The notes: generated by a model not told the origin, from the sequence alone. 64,000 nt of DNA from Anisodus tanguticus (GCA_034509755.1 CM067559.1:12506501-12570500); one strand, 5' to 3'. Shown: positions 11,815-24,539, counted from the stretch's first letter. Translations and numbers: made by a program.

Positions 11815-12725
11815 ATTTCAGGTTCTTGGTACTTTGATAGTGGATGTTCTCGCCACATAACATGTACAAAAGGATTTCTAAGGAACTATGAGGGATTCAA
11901 TAGAGGAAACGTGACTTATGGAGGTGGAAGTAAAAGCAAATTAATTGGAAAAGGGATCTTGGATGTTCCTGGATTTCCTGCCTTAAGAAATGTCTTACAT
12001 GTTGAAGGTTTAATGACTAATTTGATTAGTATTAGTCAATTGTGTGATGACGATTTTGAGGTAAAATTTAATAAGAATGTATGTAAAGTTACGATTGAAG
12101 CAAATATATGTGTCATGACAGGTACAAGAACATATGACAATTGCTATCTTATTGTAAGACAAGAGACATGCAATAATGCTAAGATCGATGACACAACACT
12201 ATGGAATTATAAGTTGGGGCATGTCAACTACCGAAATTTAAAAAAATTGGTCTCATATGAAGTTGTTATAGGCATACCCAAACTTAGCCATAAAGGTAAA
12301 AATGTCTGTGAAGATTGTTTGAAAGGTAAACAAACCCGTGTCTCTCATAATGTTGTCCACCAAAATTTATTCTATTTTCTTATTTTTTGGATTAGATCCG
12401 ACCATGGAAAAGAATTTGAAAATAGAACATTCACAAATTTTTGTGAGAAAATGGAATTTTTCATGAGTTTTCTGCCCCTAAAACTCCTCAATAGAATGGG
12501 GTTGCAGAACGGAATAATAGGACATTGCAAGAAATGGCTAGAGTAATGCTTAGTTCTAAACACTTGTCAAAATGTTTATCGGCAGAAGCCTTGAATACTG
12601 CTAATCACATAGTTAATAAAGTCTATCTAAGGCCAGGAACAAAGATGACACCCTATGAGATTATAAATGGAAAGAAACCAAACTTGCGTTACTTTCATGT
12701 TTTTAGTGTATTTGTTATATTTTAA
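11815..12725 (+). pseudogene. SIRE-like protease and integrase pseudogene with internal deletion
   Basis: Aspartic protease text 'SWYFDSGCSRHITC' lies at about 11823-11864. The pre-integrase zinc region reads 'LWNYKLGHVNYRNLKKL', then 'VCEDCLKGKQTRVSH' (12200-12345). From there the frame passes almost directly to 'IRSDHGKEFENRTF' near 12395. The first part of the integrase catalytic core, which should carry two of the three acidic residues, is therefore missing, by roughly 80 residues judged from the family. Later integrase text ('CLSAEALNTANHIVNKVYLR') continues in another frame to 12725. Confidence 0.75.
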
Positions 12726-13082
12726 ATGATAGGGATTATTTGGTAAAAATTGACTCTAAGAGTGACAAAGGAAATTTTTGTTGGGTATTCACAAAATAGT
12801 CATGCTTATCAAGTATACAATCTGAGATCCAGAACTGTACAAGAGTTTGTAAATGTTATTTTTGATGATGTTTCAGGAAAAACTATTGAAAATAACATTG
12901 TCGATACAGTGGAAAGTTCATAGATTGCAGAAGAATCAGATGTTGCCACAATTGTTCCCACGCCTGAAGCAACATCTGAAACAACAATAGAGACCACATA
13001 GGCCACATATGAGGAGTCAAGTGTTGAATTGTTAGACCAAGTTCGAAGGGAACCCTCATAAAGGATTAGGAAGAATCATCCA

Positions 13083-14745
13083 ATGGGCCAAGTGATAGGG
13101 AGAGTTTTTGAAGGAATTAAAACAAGAGGGAAAGAACCACTCAACTACAGAGAAATGGTAAGGTGTGCATGTATGTCAACCATATACCAAGAGGTTAGTC
13201 TTTCTTGTTGTATATCAACTTTAGAACCAAAGAATGTTGTAGAAGCACTTAAAGATAATTTTTGGATTCAAGCAATGCAAGAAGAACTTGAACAATTCTC
13301 TCGAAATGTAGTCTGGGACTTAGTTCCACGTCCAAATAATACAAATGTAATTGGAACTAAGTGTGTTTTAAAAAATAAATCGGATGAATCGGGAATGGTT
13401 GTTAAAAACAAAGCTCGTCTAGTTGCACAAGGATATACTCAGGTTGAAGGAATTGATTTCGACGAAACCTTCGCACCTATAGCCAGAATTGAGTCAATTA
13501 GGCTTTTACTTGCCATTGATTGTTGTCTGAAAATTATTTACACCAAATGGATGTAAAAGGTGCCTTCTTAAATGGTTATTTAGACAACGAGGTATATGTT
13601 GAACACCAAAAGGATTTGAAGATCCTTACCATACACACTATGTGTACAAGCTCAAAAAGGCATAGTATGGGTTGAAACAAGCCCCCCGTGCATGGTATGG
13701 TCGTTTAACTAACTTTCTTTTTGAATTTGGTTTTAACCGTAGCGAAGCTGATCGTACTTTATTTATTAAACGACACGGTGTAGATATTATAATTGCTCAA
13801 ATCTACGTGGATGACATACTTTTTGGGTCGACCTCAAAGTCGTACCTAAATTCATTTGTTGAAGCTATGCCATCAACATTTGAAATGAGAATGATTGGGG
13901 AACTAACTTTTTTCTTAGGCTTGCAGATAAAGCAAAGTGATGATGAAATTCTCATCTCACAGAGTAAATATGCCAAGAATCTAGTTAAGAGATTTATTTT
14001 GGAAAACACTAAACAAATGAAGACGCCAATGTGTTCATCGCAGAAGGTACGTAAGGATAATATTGATGAAAATGTCGACCCAACATTATATCGATCTATG
14101 ATAGGTAGACTTCTTTATCTTACTGCTAGTCGCCCAGATATTATGTTTAGTGTTTGTGTTTGTGCACGTTTTCAAGCCTTTCCCAAAATATCTCACTTAA
14201 ATGTCGTGAAACGTATTATTCGATATGTTGTTGGCACATGTGAGTTGGGATTATGGTATTCCAAAGACACTAATCCTAATTTAATAGGATTTAGTGACTT
14301 GGATTGGGCTGGAGATGTGGATGATAGAAAAAGTACAAGTGGAGGATGTTTTTATCTTAGCAATAATCTTATTTCATGGTATAGCCGTAAACAAAATTGT
14401 GTCTCACTTTCAACTACTGAATTTGAATATGTAGCAGCTGGAAGTTGTTGCTCTCAATTAATATGGCTAAGACACATGTTAGACGACTATGGATTTACTA
14501 GCAACATTTTGATTTTGTATTGTGATAATTTGAGTGCGATAAATATTTTGAAAAATCCAGTTCAACACTCACGTACAAAACATGTTGATATCAGACATCA
14601 TTTTTAAAGAGATTTAGTTGAAAAACAACTAGTTAAAATTGAATATGTTGACACTCTTCATCATCTAGCTGATATTTTTACAAAAGCTTTGGACCATGAG
14701 AGATTTCTGAGTTTGAAGAAATCTCTTGGTCTTTGTAATCTCTAA
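13083..14745 (+). pseudogene. SIRE-like reverse transcriptase and RNase H pseudogene
   Basis: Reverse transcriptase begins with 'NFWIQAMQEELEQFSRNVVW', followed by 'KARLVAQGYTQVEGIDFDET'. A frameshift near 13550 separates it from 'KQAPRAWYGRL'. The catalytic 'IYVDDILFGSTS' (about 13800-13835) is intact. RNase H text 'DLDWAGDVDDRKSTSGGCF', 'LYCDNLSAINILKNPVQHS' and 'HHLADIFTKAL' is clear. A TAA interrupts it at 14605-14607; the rest runs on in the same frame to the natural stop at 14743-14745. Confidence 0.85.
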
Positions 14746-15629
14746 AAAGAAGGCATTTTTGGGGAATGTCGGCTGAAACATTGTTTAACATTTCGGGTGA
14801 CATTTACCTATGTTATATCACTAACTGATTATTGTTGTTGTATGGTGCATAACTTTTGGTCACACAAGCATGATCCTTCAATAAGAATGTATTTCCAACG
14901 TGATACCGTTCTCTGCGATGATATATAAATACATATATATCATAAAAAGGGGAGTATCAAAATAAGGCAAAGCCTATACACATATTTGAAAACTGAGCAA
15001 AATGGGCAAAGCCCTTGAAAATATATCGTTCATATTCTATAGGAGTATCAAGTGCTTCAAAAGATTTTTAAGAATACTTAATAAGTATTCTTATTGTTGA
15101 CATGGAAAATTCATTTGTATGTGTTATATGATAAGATCAAGAACACGATGGAAAAATGTTACATTGGTCCATTGGTCAAATTCATAAAATACATATAAAA
15201 CGTGTCTTGATTTGTTGCCAAAATGAAAAGTTCTTGTGGGATCAAAAATACATGTGTCGTCCAAAATATTGTCAACATTGCTATTGACATTTTCAGATTG
15301 TGATATGTGTTGGGATGTTGTACTTATATGATATTTGAATAATCATATCTCTCTCCCTATTATATGCCTTGTTTGTAGGAATTTCACAACCTAAAAGGAT
15401 GAGATTAACGTTTATCCTTATTATGATATTTATTTGTTTTATCCCAATATTGTAGGTGTAAGTTATTGTGTACAAATGAAACACCTAAAATTAAGGGATT
15501 TTTTTTGCTAAGAAATGTTAGCCATGTATATAAATATTCCTCTCATTTACTATCAATTTATCCGTTTTTGAATTTTCCCAGAAAAATAAAAAAAAGGAAA
15601 ATCACATCGGGTATACATTTTCTTACCCA
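14746..15629 (+). other. Spacer between pol and the extra ORF of the SIRE-like element
   Basis: AT-rich internal element DNA with no domain. The extra ORF of SIRE elements is usually separated from pol in this way. Confidence 0.55.
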
Positions 15630-17530
15630 ATGGACTCACCAAATCAAACTCCACACTCAATCTCAAACCCTAAATTACCAAAACCTTCTCCACAATATTC
15701 ACCAATGGAAACCTCTCCAATGCCAACACCAATATCAGCCAACACTCCAACCAACACCCCTATGAACACAAGCCCTCTTATGAACACTGAATCATCTGAT
15801 CAAAATGAACCTCAGCAACTCTGTCGGTTATCTTCTTCACCATCCACAGAGGACTTGTCCAAAGCTATAGTACTTAAAGGTTTAGATTAACCGTTAGACA
15901 TTAGCTACCTAGGTGATGATAACAATACAATAGATGTTGATGAAACATCTGATATTTCAACATTGGGTAAAAGATCAAGTTCATCCACCTTCCCTACTCA
16001 TCGATAGAGTAGAATATTCGAGAGAACAGTTCGTAAAGAACCAAGCAACAAAAGGTCCAAGTTTGATCCATTAATACATGCTTGCTCGAGCTGTGACGAT
16101 GACGACACGAACTTTGTGCTCTCAACTGATGAGAGTGAAGAAGAACCAACTGCTTCTGTACAACAAAATGTGTCTCAAGAAGACAAGAAAATCCCTGATG
16201 AAACTCAACTGAAGCTATTCTTTCCAAAGCGAATTCCTAGATATGCCAAATCGAGTGTTGCTCCGAATGTTGTCACTGATGCCACAACATCTCAGGCAAC
16301 ATTTCAGTCAACATCAGAAGAGACACAAACACCAACATCCTCCAACAGTACCAAATTCGATAGTTTAGCCATGTCTGATTCAGATATTGAGGTATCTGCT
16401 TTCTCAGAAAAATTCTATTTTAAAGCTAAATATGATCAATGGGACTGGTACAAGAATAGAGTTATTAGATCTGAGAAAGTGTTAGATATTACTTCATGTA
16501 CTGAATATGGCTTGATAGAATTTTTCAGGATAGACAGCTTCTCAAAACTGTCACAGAAAAAGAACCCTATGTTGATGAAGTGATTAGGTTGTTTTATGCT
16601 AATCTGAGTCCTGCTATAGAGGATGTTTCCTCCAAAATTTTTGTGAAGGTATATCTCTATAACAAGATTTATTAGTTTACACCCTCAATTATAAATCAAT
16701 GTATGAGACTTGATGCTGAAGAGAGAGTTGGAGATGCAGCACAAGTGACAGAAAATAGGGATTTTAAAATGATTGCATATCTCACTGGAGGTTTAATGAA
16801 AAAATGGATCCGTAAATGTCCAGCTTCAAAATTAACAGCCTTATTTTGCACCCTTCACAAAATTGTAATTTACAATTGGCTTCCTTCCTTGAATGAGTCA
16901 GTTGTGACATCTGAACAAGCTTCCTTATTGTTTAAAATTGGAAAAGGCTTAAAAATTGATTTAGGAAAGATGATATTTTATCAAGTTGCCAACTTGGATG
17001 AAAAGGAATCAACTTTAATTTTTCCATTTCCCTCTCTAATCTACTAAATCTTGACTACCCAAGGCTTTGAGCCTAAAAGAGAGGACACATTAGGGAAGAC
17101 TCCTGAATTGTACACAGTAAACAAGGCAATCCTAAAGAGCAAAGAAAGAGTAATTGACTTGCCTTGGAAGAAGGAAGCAGAATGTGAGAATGTTGCCAGG
17201 AATGTCACCAACAGTCAGGGCAACACTAGTTCAATACACCCAACCATGTCAACAGACTGGCTAATGGGTCAAATAGCAAAAATCAACCAACAAATTTAAG
17301 AGGTTGATGCTGTCGAAGATGCCTTGGTTCAAGACGGAGACCATTTCTTGCTATTATTTTCTTCACAAAAAGGAGGAGATGATGCTTATGTACATGGGGA
17401 AGAGGCTAAAGGTGTGCATGCTTCTGCTGAAGAAGTTCTTGATATTGCTGTGCAAAAAGAAGAAGATGTTGGGAGGAAGGTGTTGTTGAACAGGCTAAGG
17501 CTAAGGGTTGAAGTTGAAGCTGTTATGTAG
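15630..17530 (+). pseudogene. env-like extra ORF of the SIRE-like element
   Basis: ATG at 15630 (MDSPNQTPHSI...) opens a Pro/Ser/Thr-rich N-terminus, followed by a stop at 15888-15890. Further open pieces lie at 16116-16583, 16703-17047 and 17051-17299. The middle part holds the conserved 'FYFKAKYDQWDWYKNRVI' and the downstream 'FPFPSLIY' block that I associate with the 'putative plant transposon protein' / envelope-like ORF of SIRE1-type elements. The last part (17300-17530) is predicted coiled, Glu/Lys-rich. No signal peptide or clear membrane span is seen in these fragments. Function of this ORF in plants is not established; this copy has several stops and frameshifts. Confidence 0.65.
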
Positions 17531-17903
17531 AAGTAGAAAGTTGCTGGAAGCTGTTGCTGCTGCATAATGAGCCAGGGAGAAGCGGGCTGATGTGCTGCAT
17601 CATGAACTTTTAGTTTTTGGTTTATGATTATTTGGATTATGAACTTTTTTTTGGTTAATGGTTGATGTGGATGTTTATTTTGACAATGGGTTCTTTCTTT
17701 GTGTGTTGTATATATTGGATGATATGTGTATATATATGTGCACACATCATTTTCTATTCCTATGACTTGGTATACACAAGTTTTGTTTGTATGCCATCAG
17801 AGGTTAAAGGGGGAGCTTGTTAGTAATCACAGGTGTTGGACAACATCTGTGACAGTGCACTAAGTCGTTTGTACATATTGTAATGTGTTTTGTGAATAAA
17901 GGC

Positions 17904-17918
17904 AAAAAGGGAGAGATT
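17904..17918 (+). other. Polypurine tract of the SIRE-like element
   Basis: AAAAAGGGAGAGATT lies directly before the 3' LTR, in the position and composition used to prime plus-strand DNA. Confidence 0.75.
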
Positions 17919-18826
17919 GTTAATGTTGGGTTTGGTGTTGTGACATTTGACCTAATATATCTTTTGAAGTACTGATTTGAATGCATAAAAATGTTGGGAC
18001 AAATGTCATAACATTCGGACCAACATCTTCGAAAAACTGTTTTGTCTTACTTCACGGTAAGCAGTAATATTTTACTGTGAGGTAAAAAAGACTTAGGCGT
18101 GGTGAATTGGAGCTGTGTAAAGCGTGAGAGAAAGATTCAAAGCTTGGGGAAGAAGTCGAGTAAGGAACAAGTCAAAGTTGTTGAGATTTTCACTCCTTAA
18201 TCATCTACCACAAGCTGCCCATCTTTTCCTCAACTTCCACAACTGATCGACGAGCCTTTCAAGGGAACTCTCTACTATAAATAGAGAGGCCACAATAGTG
18301 ACTCGAGCATCCAAAATCAGATTACAAAAATATCAAGAGAGCTCTCGAGATTTTATCTTAGAAATCTGGATCACAAGTTTTGCATGAGTGTGTCGACAAC
18401 ATTCTGTCCAACATTACAATTGCTGTTTAGATTCTGGATTAGTTTTGTATGGAGCGATTGTAATGAGAAGTTTTTTATGTCTACTTAGTTAGATTTTTCA
18501 GGCAGAAGTTATCTACGACTTCAACTTTTAATCCCTTTCCATTTTATCTTGTAAATCTGTAAAGAAAGGAATTTGTAATTTTGTATATAATATATATACA
18601 ATATATTTGGTCATTGACCATCATAAGTTATATAATATATATAACTTATGAAAATTTTAAACCTTTGTGTTCTTTAAATTCCGCTGCATTTACTCTTTAA
18701 AATTATTATTTTACTAAGTGTTGTTACTGGTGTCGAATGACATAATTGACGACATTTTAAAACATAATTGACATTTCATTTATTCTATCTCTTGTTTTTA
18801 TTTCCCGTAGCATTTGACACCCTATA
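17919..18826 (+). repeat. 3' LTR of the SIRE-like element
   Basis: Starts TGTTAATGTTGGG and matches both pieces of the 5' LTR. It carries the uninterrupted target site ACATTCGGACCAAC, which shows that the 4.5-kb insertion in the 5' LTR is secondary. The end merges with a TA repeat. Confidence 0.85.
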
Positions 18827-18844
18827 TATATATATATATATATA
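18823..18844. repeat. (TA)n microsatellite
   Basis: Eleven TA units at the LTR end; expansion of the terminal TATA probably erased the target duplication. Confidence 0.8.
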
Positions 18845-20033
18845 TGAACGTTAAAATATACTCATAGCCTTAGTCATGAGACTCATTAGCATGATGGGGA
18901 TGAAGCTGCCCACATGTGCCACAAGAAGGATAAACCAGTAGTAATCAACCAGATTGCTCCTTAGTTCTAATAGGTAAACCACCCCGATACTCAAAATTGG
19001 GCCAATAGGGTTACAAAGTTTGACAAATCTTTGGTAAATAACTCTAGGTTCATTTACCAGATTGGTCCTCACAAGATCATATACTGAAATCATACAAATG
19101 GGTATGATTACATTTTTATCCAATGAAAAAGAGCTAATTTCGTTCCCCTTTTTCCACTAGTACATCATAATGCAAAAAGCTATGAAGATAATATGAGAAC
19201 ATACAAGACAAATTCATATTATTTTTTCTGTAGTATTCATAGCTTGAAATTTTGAGTAAATGAAGCTCGACACCTTTTTGAAAATGGAGGACAAAATGGA
19301 CCTTGACTTTCTGTAAGGGAACAAAACCTGACTTTCTATAATCTCTACTGAATTTAGATTTTACAATAATGAACCATCGTCCAACTTAAGAGTATACTTC
19401 GTATTTTTTTCCCCAACAACGCTTACCCTTAATCCTTAATAGGTTTTTCATTCTCTCGTCAAACAAGGTGAGTGGTTCGGTGACAACATACACTCCCTTA
19501 CTTCATTTTTAATCTCATACGTTTTAATGTTGTGCAAATTCACAATAAAGAAGTTCACTCTTTTCCTTTATGAAGCTGTTAAACAAAGGTTGATGCATTG
19601 TTCTTCGATTGAATATTGAATATGCTTACTTCTTTCAAAATACACAATATGCTCAAGCTTTCTTCATATACATTTGCTCAGACATGTTTTTCAAATTCAA
19701 GATTTTCCTCCACGTTGGTAGGAGATACGGGAGTTTGAGATTTTGAGTTTCCACTAACTTCAGTGGTTAATTAAGAGTATATAAGAGTTGAATAAATTTT
19801 AATAGTTTTCACTGGAATTTTCATGTTTATGAAAAAAAATACAACATAATAAATTCAAATTACATTATAAACTCAATTGTTTTAAAAATATGAACTTGTT
19901 TGAAAACGTGTCACCAGTTGGGCCAAACCCAAAAGTGAATTTTTAGCTAATTTCAGATTTCATAATGACACCAAAAATAAGCTAAAGCCCAAAACAATTT
20001 CTGACACCCACCACAACAGAGACGCTCAAAACG
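18845..20033. other. Intergenic, no supported gene
   Basis: A minus-strand open frame of 90 codons (18851-19123) is hydrophobic but matches nothing I recognise. The rest is AT-rich with no RNA or repeat structure I can name. Confidence 0.45.
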
Positions 20034-20239
20034 GGTAGGAAATTGATTCCTTGATTTATTTCATTTCATAGTCAAATATATATATACAAGTATACAATGC
20101 TAATATTAAGGAAGACTAATCTAATCATCCTAAATTAAGTTATACTAATTTACAATCAAATTTTAATCATAATAAATTATGATATTACAAAATATATGAT
20201 TTGAGATAATTATGGGATGACCCCATAATTATCCTAACA
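20034..20239 (-). repeat. 3' LTR of the truncated Copia element
   Basis: Right boundary ATCCTAACA at 20239 matches the TGTTAGGA start on the minus strand. The left end reads GGTAGGAAAT where related LTRs have TGTAGGA, so its terminal TG is probably mutated. No second LTR is available for comparison. Confidence 0.65.
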
Positions 20240-23200
20240 GTCCCCGCAGTCTTAGCGGGAGGATCTCGTATGCTGAGACTATCCCTGAAATCATCAAAAA
20301 GTATGCGCGAAAGACCTTTTGTGAAGATGTCGGCAATTTGATAATGGGACGGTACATGGAGAACACAGACTTGTCGACGTGCAACCTTTTCTCGGACAAA
20401 TAATATATCTATTTCTATGTGTTTTGTGCGTTGATGCTGGACATGATTGCCAGATAAGTATATCACACTCACATTATCACAATAAACCACGGTTGCCTTT
20501 TCAATCGTACAATGTAACTCTAACAAAAGATTACGGAGCCAATATGATTCAGCAACAACATTGGATACCCCTCAGGATTCTGCCTCAGCGCTCGACATTT
20601 TGACGACCATGAAATGAGATTGTACCAAAAAAATACATAATATCCAGAGGTGGAACGTCGTGTGTCCGGGCAGCCACCCCAATCGGCATCTGTATAGGAT
20701 GAGAGACTGGAAATGGAGGACTTATACATATGCAAACCAAAATGAATAGTACCCTTAACATACCGCATGATTCTCTTGAGGGCCCCCATATGCTCTTCCT
20801 TAGGATCATGCATGTGTAAACATACTTGCTGGACCGCATAGGAAATATCGGGCCTTTTGAAAGTCAGATACTGCAAGGCCCTTACTAGGCTACGGTAATG
20901 TGTTGGATCGTTGTATGGCGTACCTGTAGAGTTACTCAATTTGGCCTTAGTATCAACCGGCGTATGTGATGGTTTGCAGGAGGACATCCAGGATTTTTAA
21001 ATTATTTCCTCGGCAGATTTCTTTTGACTGAGAAACAGACCACCTTCTTATTGAGTCACATCAATGCCTAAAAATAATTTAAAGGACCAAGTCCTTCATT
21101 GCAAACTCTGCCGCAAGAAGGGATATAATAGATTGGCGAAGTGACGTAGATGATGCTGTGAGAATAATGTCATCTACATATAAAAGTATTTATGTCATGT
21201 CATTTCCCTTCCTATAAATGAATAAGGACTGATCCGACTTGCTGTGAGAGAAATCCAGTTTGGAGAGAAACCCTGTAAAACTGTTATACCATGCCCGGGG
21301 AGCCTGTTTCAAATCATATAAATATTTTTTCAAAAGGCAAACATAATCCGGATGAGTAGAATCTCGGAAACCCAAAGGCTAGTGCATGTACACTATTTCC
21401 TGTAAGTGGCCATGTAAGAATGCATTTTTGACATCCAACTGATGAATGGACTAGGATTTTGAAAGTGCCAGGCTAAGAACAGTCTTGAGAGTTGTTGTCT
21501 TAACCACCGGACTAAATGTTTTACCACAATCCACGTCAACCTGGTGAGACCTGTCATCACCAACAAGACGGGCTTTGTATCTCGCAAATGAGCCATCAGA
21601 ATCCTTTTTATGAAAAAAGACCCACATTGACCGAATTATGTTCACATTAGATGGACGTGACACTAATTCCCACATCTTATTTTTAATAAGAGCATCAATT
21701 TCGTCTAACATGGCAGCTTTCCAATTCGGGTCTGATAAGGCTGCTTTGGGATTTTTTGGAAGTGGTGATGGTTGGACTGAAGTTGTTAGGTTAAAATAAT
21801 ATTTGGGTAAAAAAATGTCATGCATTACAGGGTTTCAATGGTCCGAGGTTGGGGAGTTGGGCTATCGGGTATGCTAGTGGGCTGAGTAGTTTATCGAGTC
21901 TGGGCCATAACAGCTAGCTGGGTGAGTTGGCTTTCGGCTTGGTTAGACAACCGAAATTGGTTATGGATTTAGGCCTGTGTACATGGGCCAGAGGAACTGA
22001 GTGGTATCACAGGCAGGGGGCAGAGGCCTCTCTTAGTTGGGCCTGACCGACACTAAATGTGGACTGGGCAGAGATCGAAGGAAGAGAGGCAGTGACATTT
22101 GCTCTTCGGACAGGCCCAATCACATTGTGGGGTTGGGTTGGGACGTTAGGCAATGGTGTTTGGGCTGGTCCCACACTGTTTTGAGTGTTTAAATGGTGAT
22201 TCAAAAGTGGATTTATTCCGTCATCCAAAAAATCATATGAAGGTGAGGATGCCATGTGAGATTTAGCAAACGGAAATGTAGACTCATAAAAAATGACGTG
22301 ACGAGAAATAATAATTTCCCTATTAGTCATATCATAACACTTATATCCCCCCTATGATTTTGTGGGTATCCCAAAAACAAACAAGGAGTGGAACGGGTCT
22401 GAAGTTTGTTAATGGTTGTGGATGGAAACAAAGAATAGCACAAACACCCGAAAATCCTCAAATGTGTAAAAGATGGGAGACGATGGTACAACAATTGTGT
22501 AGGTGACACATTGAAGAGTAGTTTGCTAGGAAGAATATTTAAAAGATATGTGGCCATTTTAAGAGCATGGTGCCAAAAATTTGGTGGTGTGGACTAATGC
22601 ACAAGAAGAGTGCGAACCATATTGTTAATTGTTTGATTTTTTCTTCCGGCTTTCCCATTTTAAGGTGATGTATGTGGACATGAAAGAAGCAAAGACATCC
22701 CATTTCGGTGACAAAAATTATTAAATTGAGCATTTATGAATTCCCCCCATTGCCACATTGAAAAATTTAATGGACTTGTCAAATTGAGTTTTGATAAAAA
22801 TACTAAATTGTTTAAAAATGGTGAAAGCTTGTGATTTTTTCCCTAAGGAAAATGTCCACAAAAAATTCGAATACTCATCCAAAAGAAGCATATAATATTT
22901 ATGACTGCACAACTCAAAACTGGTGATGTCCACAAATCACAAAGCATAAGATCAAATGGCATAGGTGTATGGGAAGTAGATGATGAAAAATGAAGTTTAA
23001 CATGCTTCCCAAACACACAAGTTTGGCAAACGGAAAAGTCCAAAAGTTTGGTACAATCAACAAAATTATTCTTCCTAAGATTATTGAATACTGGTGTTCC
23101 CCAGTGTCCCAACCGATTGTGCCTTATAATAGGGGAAATAACTGCAAAGGTTGATGGTTTGGTCACGTGGTTGTTGGCAATGGTAGTGATGTGATACAAG

Positions 23201-23560
23201 TCCGCCATGCTATTACATCTCATTAGTGGCATTCCCGTCTTAAAATCCTTCACATAAAACCCAAACAGATCAAAATTCACAGAAACATTGTTATCAATTT
23301 TGGTGTATGTAAGACATTTTTCAAATATAATGGTGGGTGAGGAAGGGGTAGTTTTACTTGACCAATACCAAGAATTGGAATTTCCTACCCACTATCGATA
23401 ATAATATTTTTATTACTGCTCATATTAAAATAAGACGAGAGATTACCTTGAGATGCCGTCATGTGTGACGTAGCCCCTATGTCCATGTACCACGAATCAT
23501 CTGGAACATTTAGATTCATGTTGTTCATGACCTGTTCGATATCAGTGGGAGCATAAACCA
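20240..23560 (-). pseudogene. Copia pol pseudogene
   Basis: Pre-integrase text 'RHNRLGHWGTPVFNNLRKNN' lies near 23060-23130. Integrase fragments include 'LLDEYSNFLWTFSLGKKSQ' near 22830-22890. The reverse transcriptase start is 'KAALSDPNWKAAMLDEIDAL' near 21700-21760. 'LKQAPRAWYN' and the catalytic 'YVDD' follow at about 21170-21310. RNase H text includes 'TDADWGGCPDTRRSTSGYYV' near 20660-20710 and 'VYCDNVSVIYLSG' near 20440-20490. At least eight frame breaks are needed, including a TAA between reverse transcriptase and RNase H near 20999. Confidence 0.8.
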
Positions 23561-23605
23561 CGGAAGATGGTGCATGGGTCGTAAAAGCTTGTTGCGGACG
23601 AGAAC

Positions 23606-24355
23606 CTAGAATTCCGAATTATCAGTTTGAAGATGAGGGCCTGGCCCACGATGTGGTGGGGTATAGGCACGGAGGGGCAGCCCACTGTGGGGCCCAAGCC
23701 CACTGTAAGGCCCAGGCCCACTGCGGGTACTACCCCTACTGGTTTCCGCCGGGCTGGGCAGGCTGCTACCAGTGGTTGGGCTGCCACTGCCCGTGTTGGT
23801 TGGTGTTTCCTCCACCCATCCCCCGTCCCTTTCCATCATTATTTTTTCCTTTATTGTTACGGTTTGACCCCATTTTTTTACCATTATTTTTGTGATTTCC
23901 AGTCCCACCCGAAACAGAATTTTGTGGCTGAAAATCTATGGAAAATGAGTTGGTGGCGTTGGCTGCCCCAGAAGCTGCCTGCTTTGCTTTGCGTGTTTCC
24001 TCGAGAATCAACCTCGAACGAGCCTCGTAAAATGGAGGCAATGGATTACTCTGCTGAATGAACTGAGAGACTCCATCATACTGTTCATTCAATCATGTAA
24101 TTAATTGAAGAACCAACCGTTGATTTGTTACCGGCGAACCAACGTTGGATAGTTGGTTTGCAAGCACCTTCAATTCTTGACAACAGGCGTACACGTTTGA
24201 GAAGTCATCCAATTTAACGTTGCTAAATTGATGTTCAAGATATACAATCCTAGAAAGTTTGTTATCTTGAAAAATATTTTGTAAATGATCCCACGCCTGT
24301 TGAGCCGTAGAGTTTGGCTCTAATATGGTATGATCCCACGCCTGTTGAGCAGTAT
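23606..24355 (-). pseudogene. Copia gag fragment, N-terminus lost
   Basis: The C-terminal gag text ('GVSQFIQQSNPLPPFYEARS' and a Gly/Asn/Lys-rich tail) is readable on the minus strand. The N-terminal part is cut off at the CACTA junction. A 20-bp unit TGATCCCACGCCTGTTGAGC occurs twice, 45 bp apart (24286 and 24331), next to the breakpoint. Confidence 0.65.
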
Positions 24356-24539
24356 TTCTAAATAAGTTTTTCCGAATTTTAAAACCGACCTCCGGTGGTC
24401 GGTTATAAACCTTTTTTGGTGCAAAAAAATTAGAGCGACATCCAAAGGTCGATTTTGTTTAAAAATATTAGTTTAAAACCGACCTCGGGAGATCGATCTT
24501 TTTTGGTCTTCTTTTTGGATGTCAATGTTTTTAGTAGTG
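24356..24539 (-). mobile_element. CACTA (En/Spm) transposon terminus
   Basis: On the minus strand the end reads CACTACTAAAAAC (24527-24539). Subterminal repeats follow in the style of CACTA elements: AACCGACC/GGTCGGTT forms a perfect inverted repeat (24383-24404), with related copies near 24445 and 24480. The opposite end was not found in the window, so this is a fragment or the remainder of a larger element into which the Copia piece was joined. Confidence 0.68.

Larger units (their letters stand above)
4469..18826 (+). mobile_element. SIRE-like Ty1/Copia retrotransposon, interrupted by a second element
   Basis: The order on the plus strand is 5' LTR, initiator tRNA-Met primer site (9875), gag with two zinc knuckles, protease, integrase, reverse transcriptase, RNase H, an extra ORF, polypurine tract, 3' LTR. 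The extra downstream ORF and the RNase H text 'NPVQHSRTKHVDIRHHF' are typical of the SIRE/Maximus lineage (family knowledge). The 5' LTR holds a 4.5-kb minus-strand Copia insertion (4569-9080), so the element itself is about 9.8 kb. Stops, frameshifts and a deletion in integrase make it non-autonomous. The 5' flank is AATAG. The 3' flank runs into a TA repeat, so no clean target duplication can be read. Confidence 0.85.
20034..24355 (-). mobile_element. 5'-truncated Copia element, relative of the nested element
   Basis: One LTR is present (20034-20239), next to the purine tract complement AGTCCCCGCAGTC. On the minus strand gag, integrase, reverse transcriptase and RNase H follow in normal order. 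The other LTR and the primer site are absent, because the sequence breaks off in gag at about 24355 and passes into a CACTA transposon end. The frame is broken many times, so this is a dead fragment. Confidence 0.8.

Noticed and set aside
18851..19123. Small membrane-protein gene on the minus strand
   Set aside because: Hydrophobic residues alone in an AT-rich frame; no start context, neighbour or family support.
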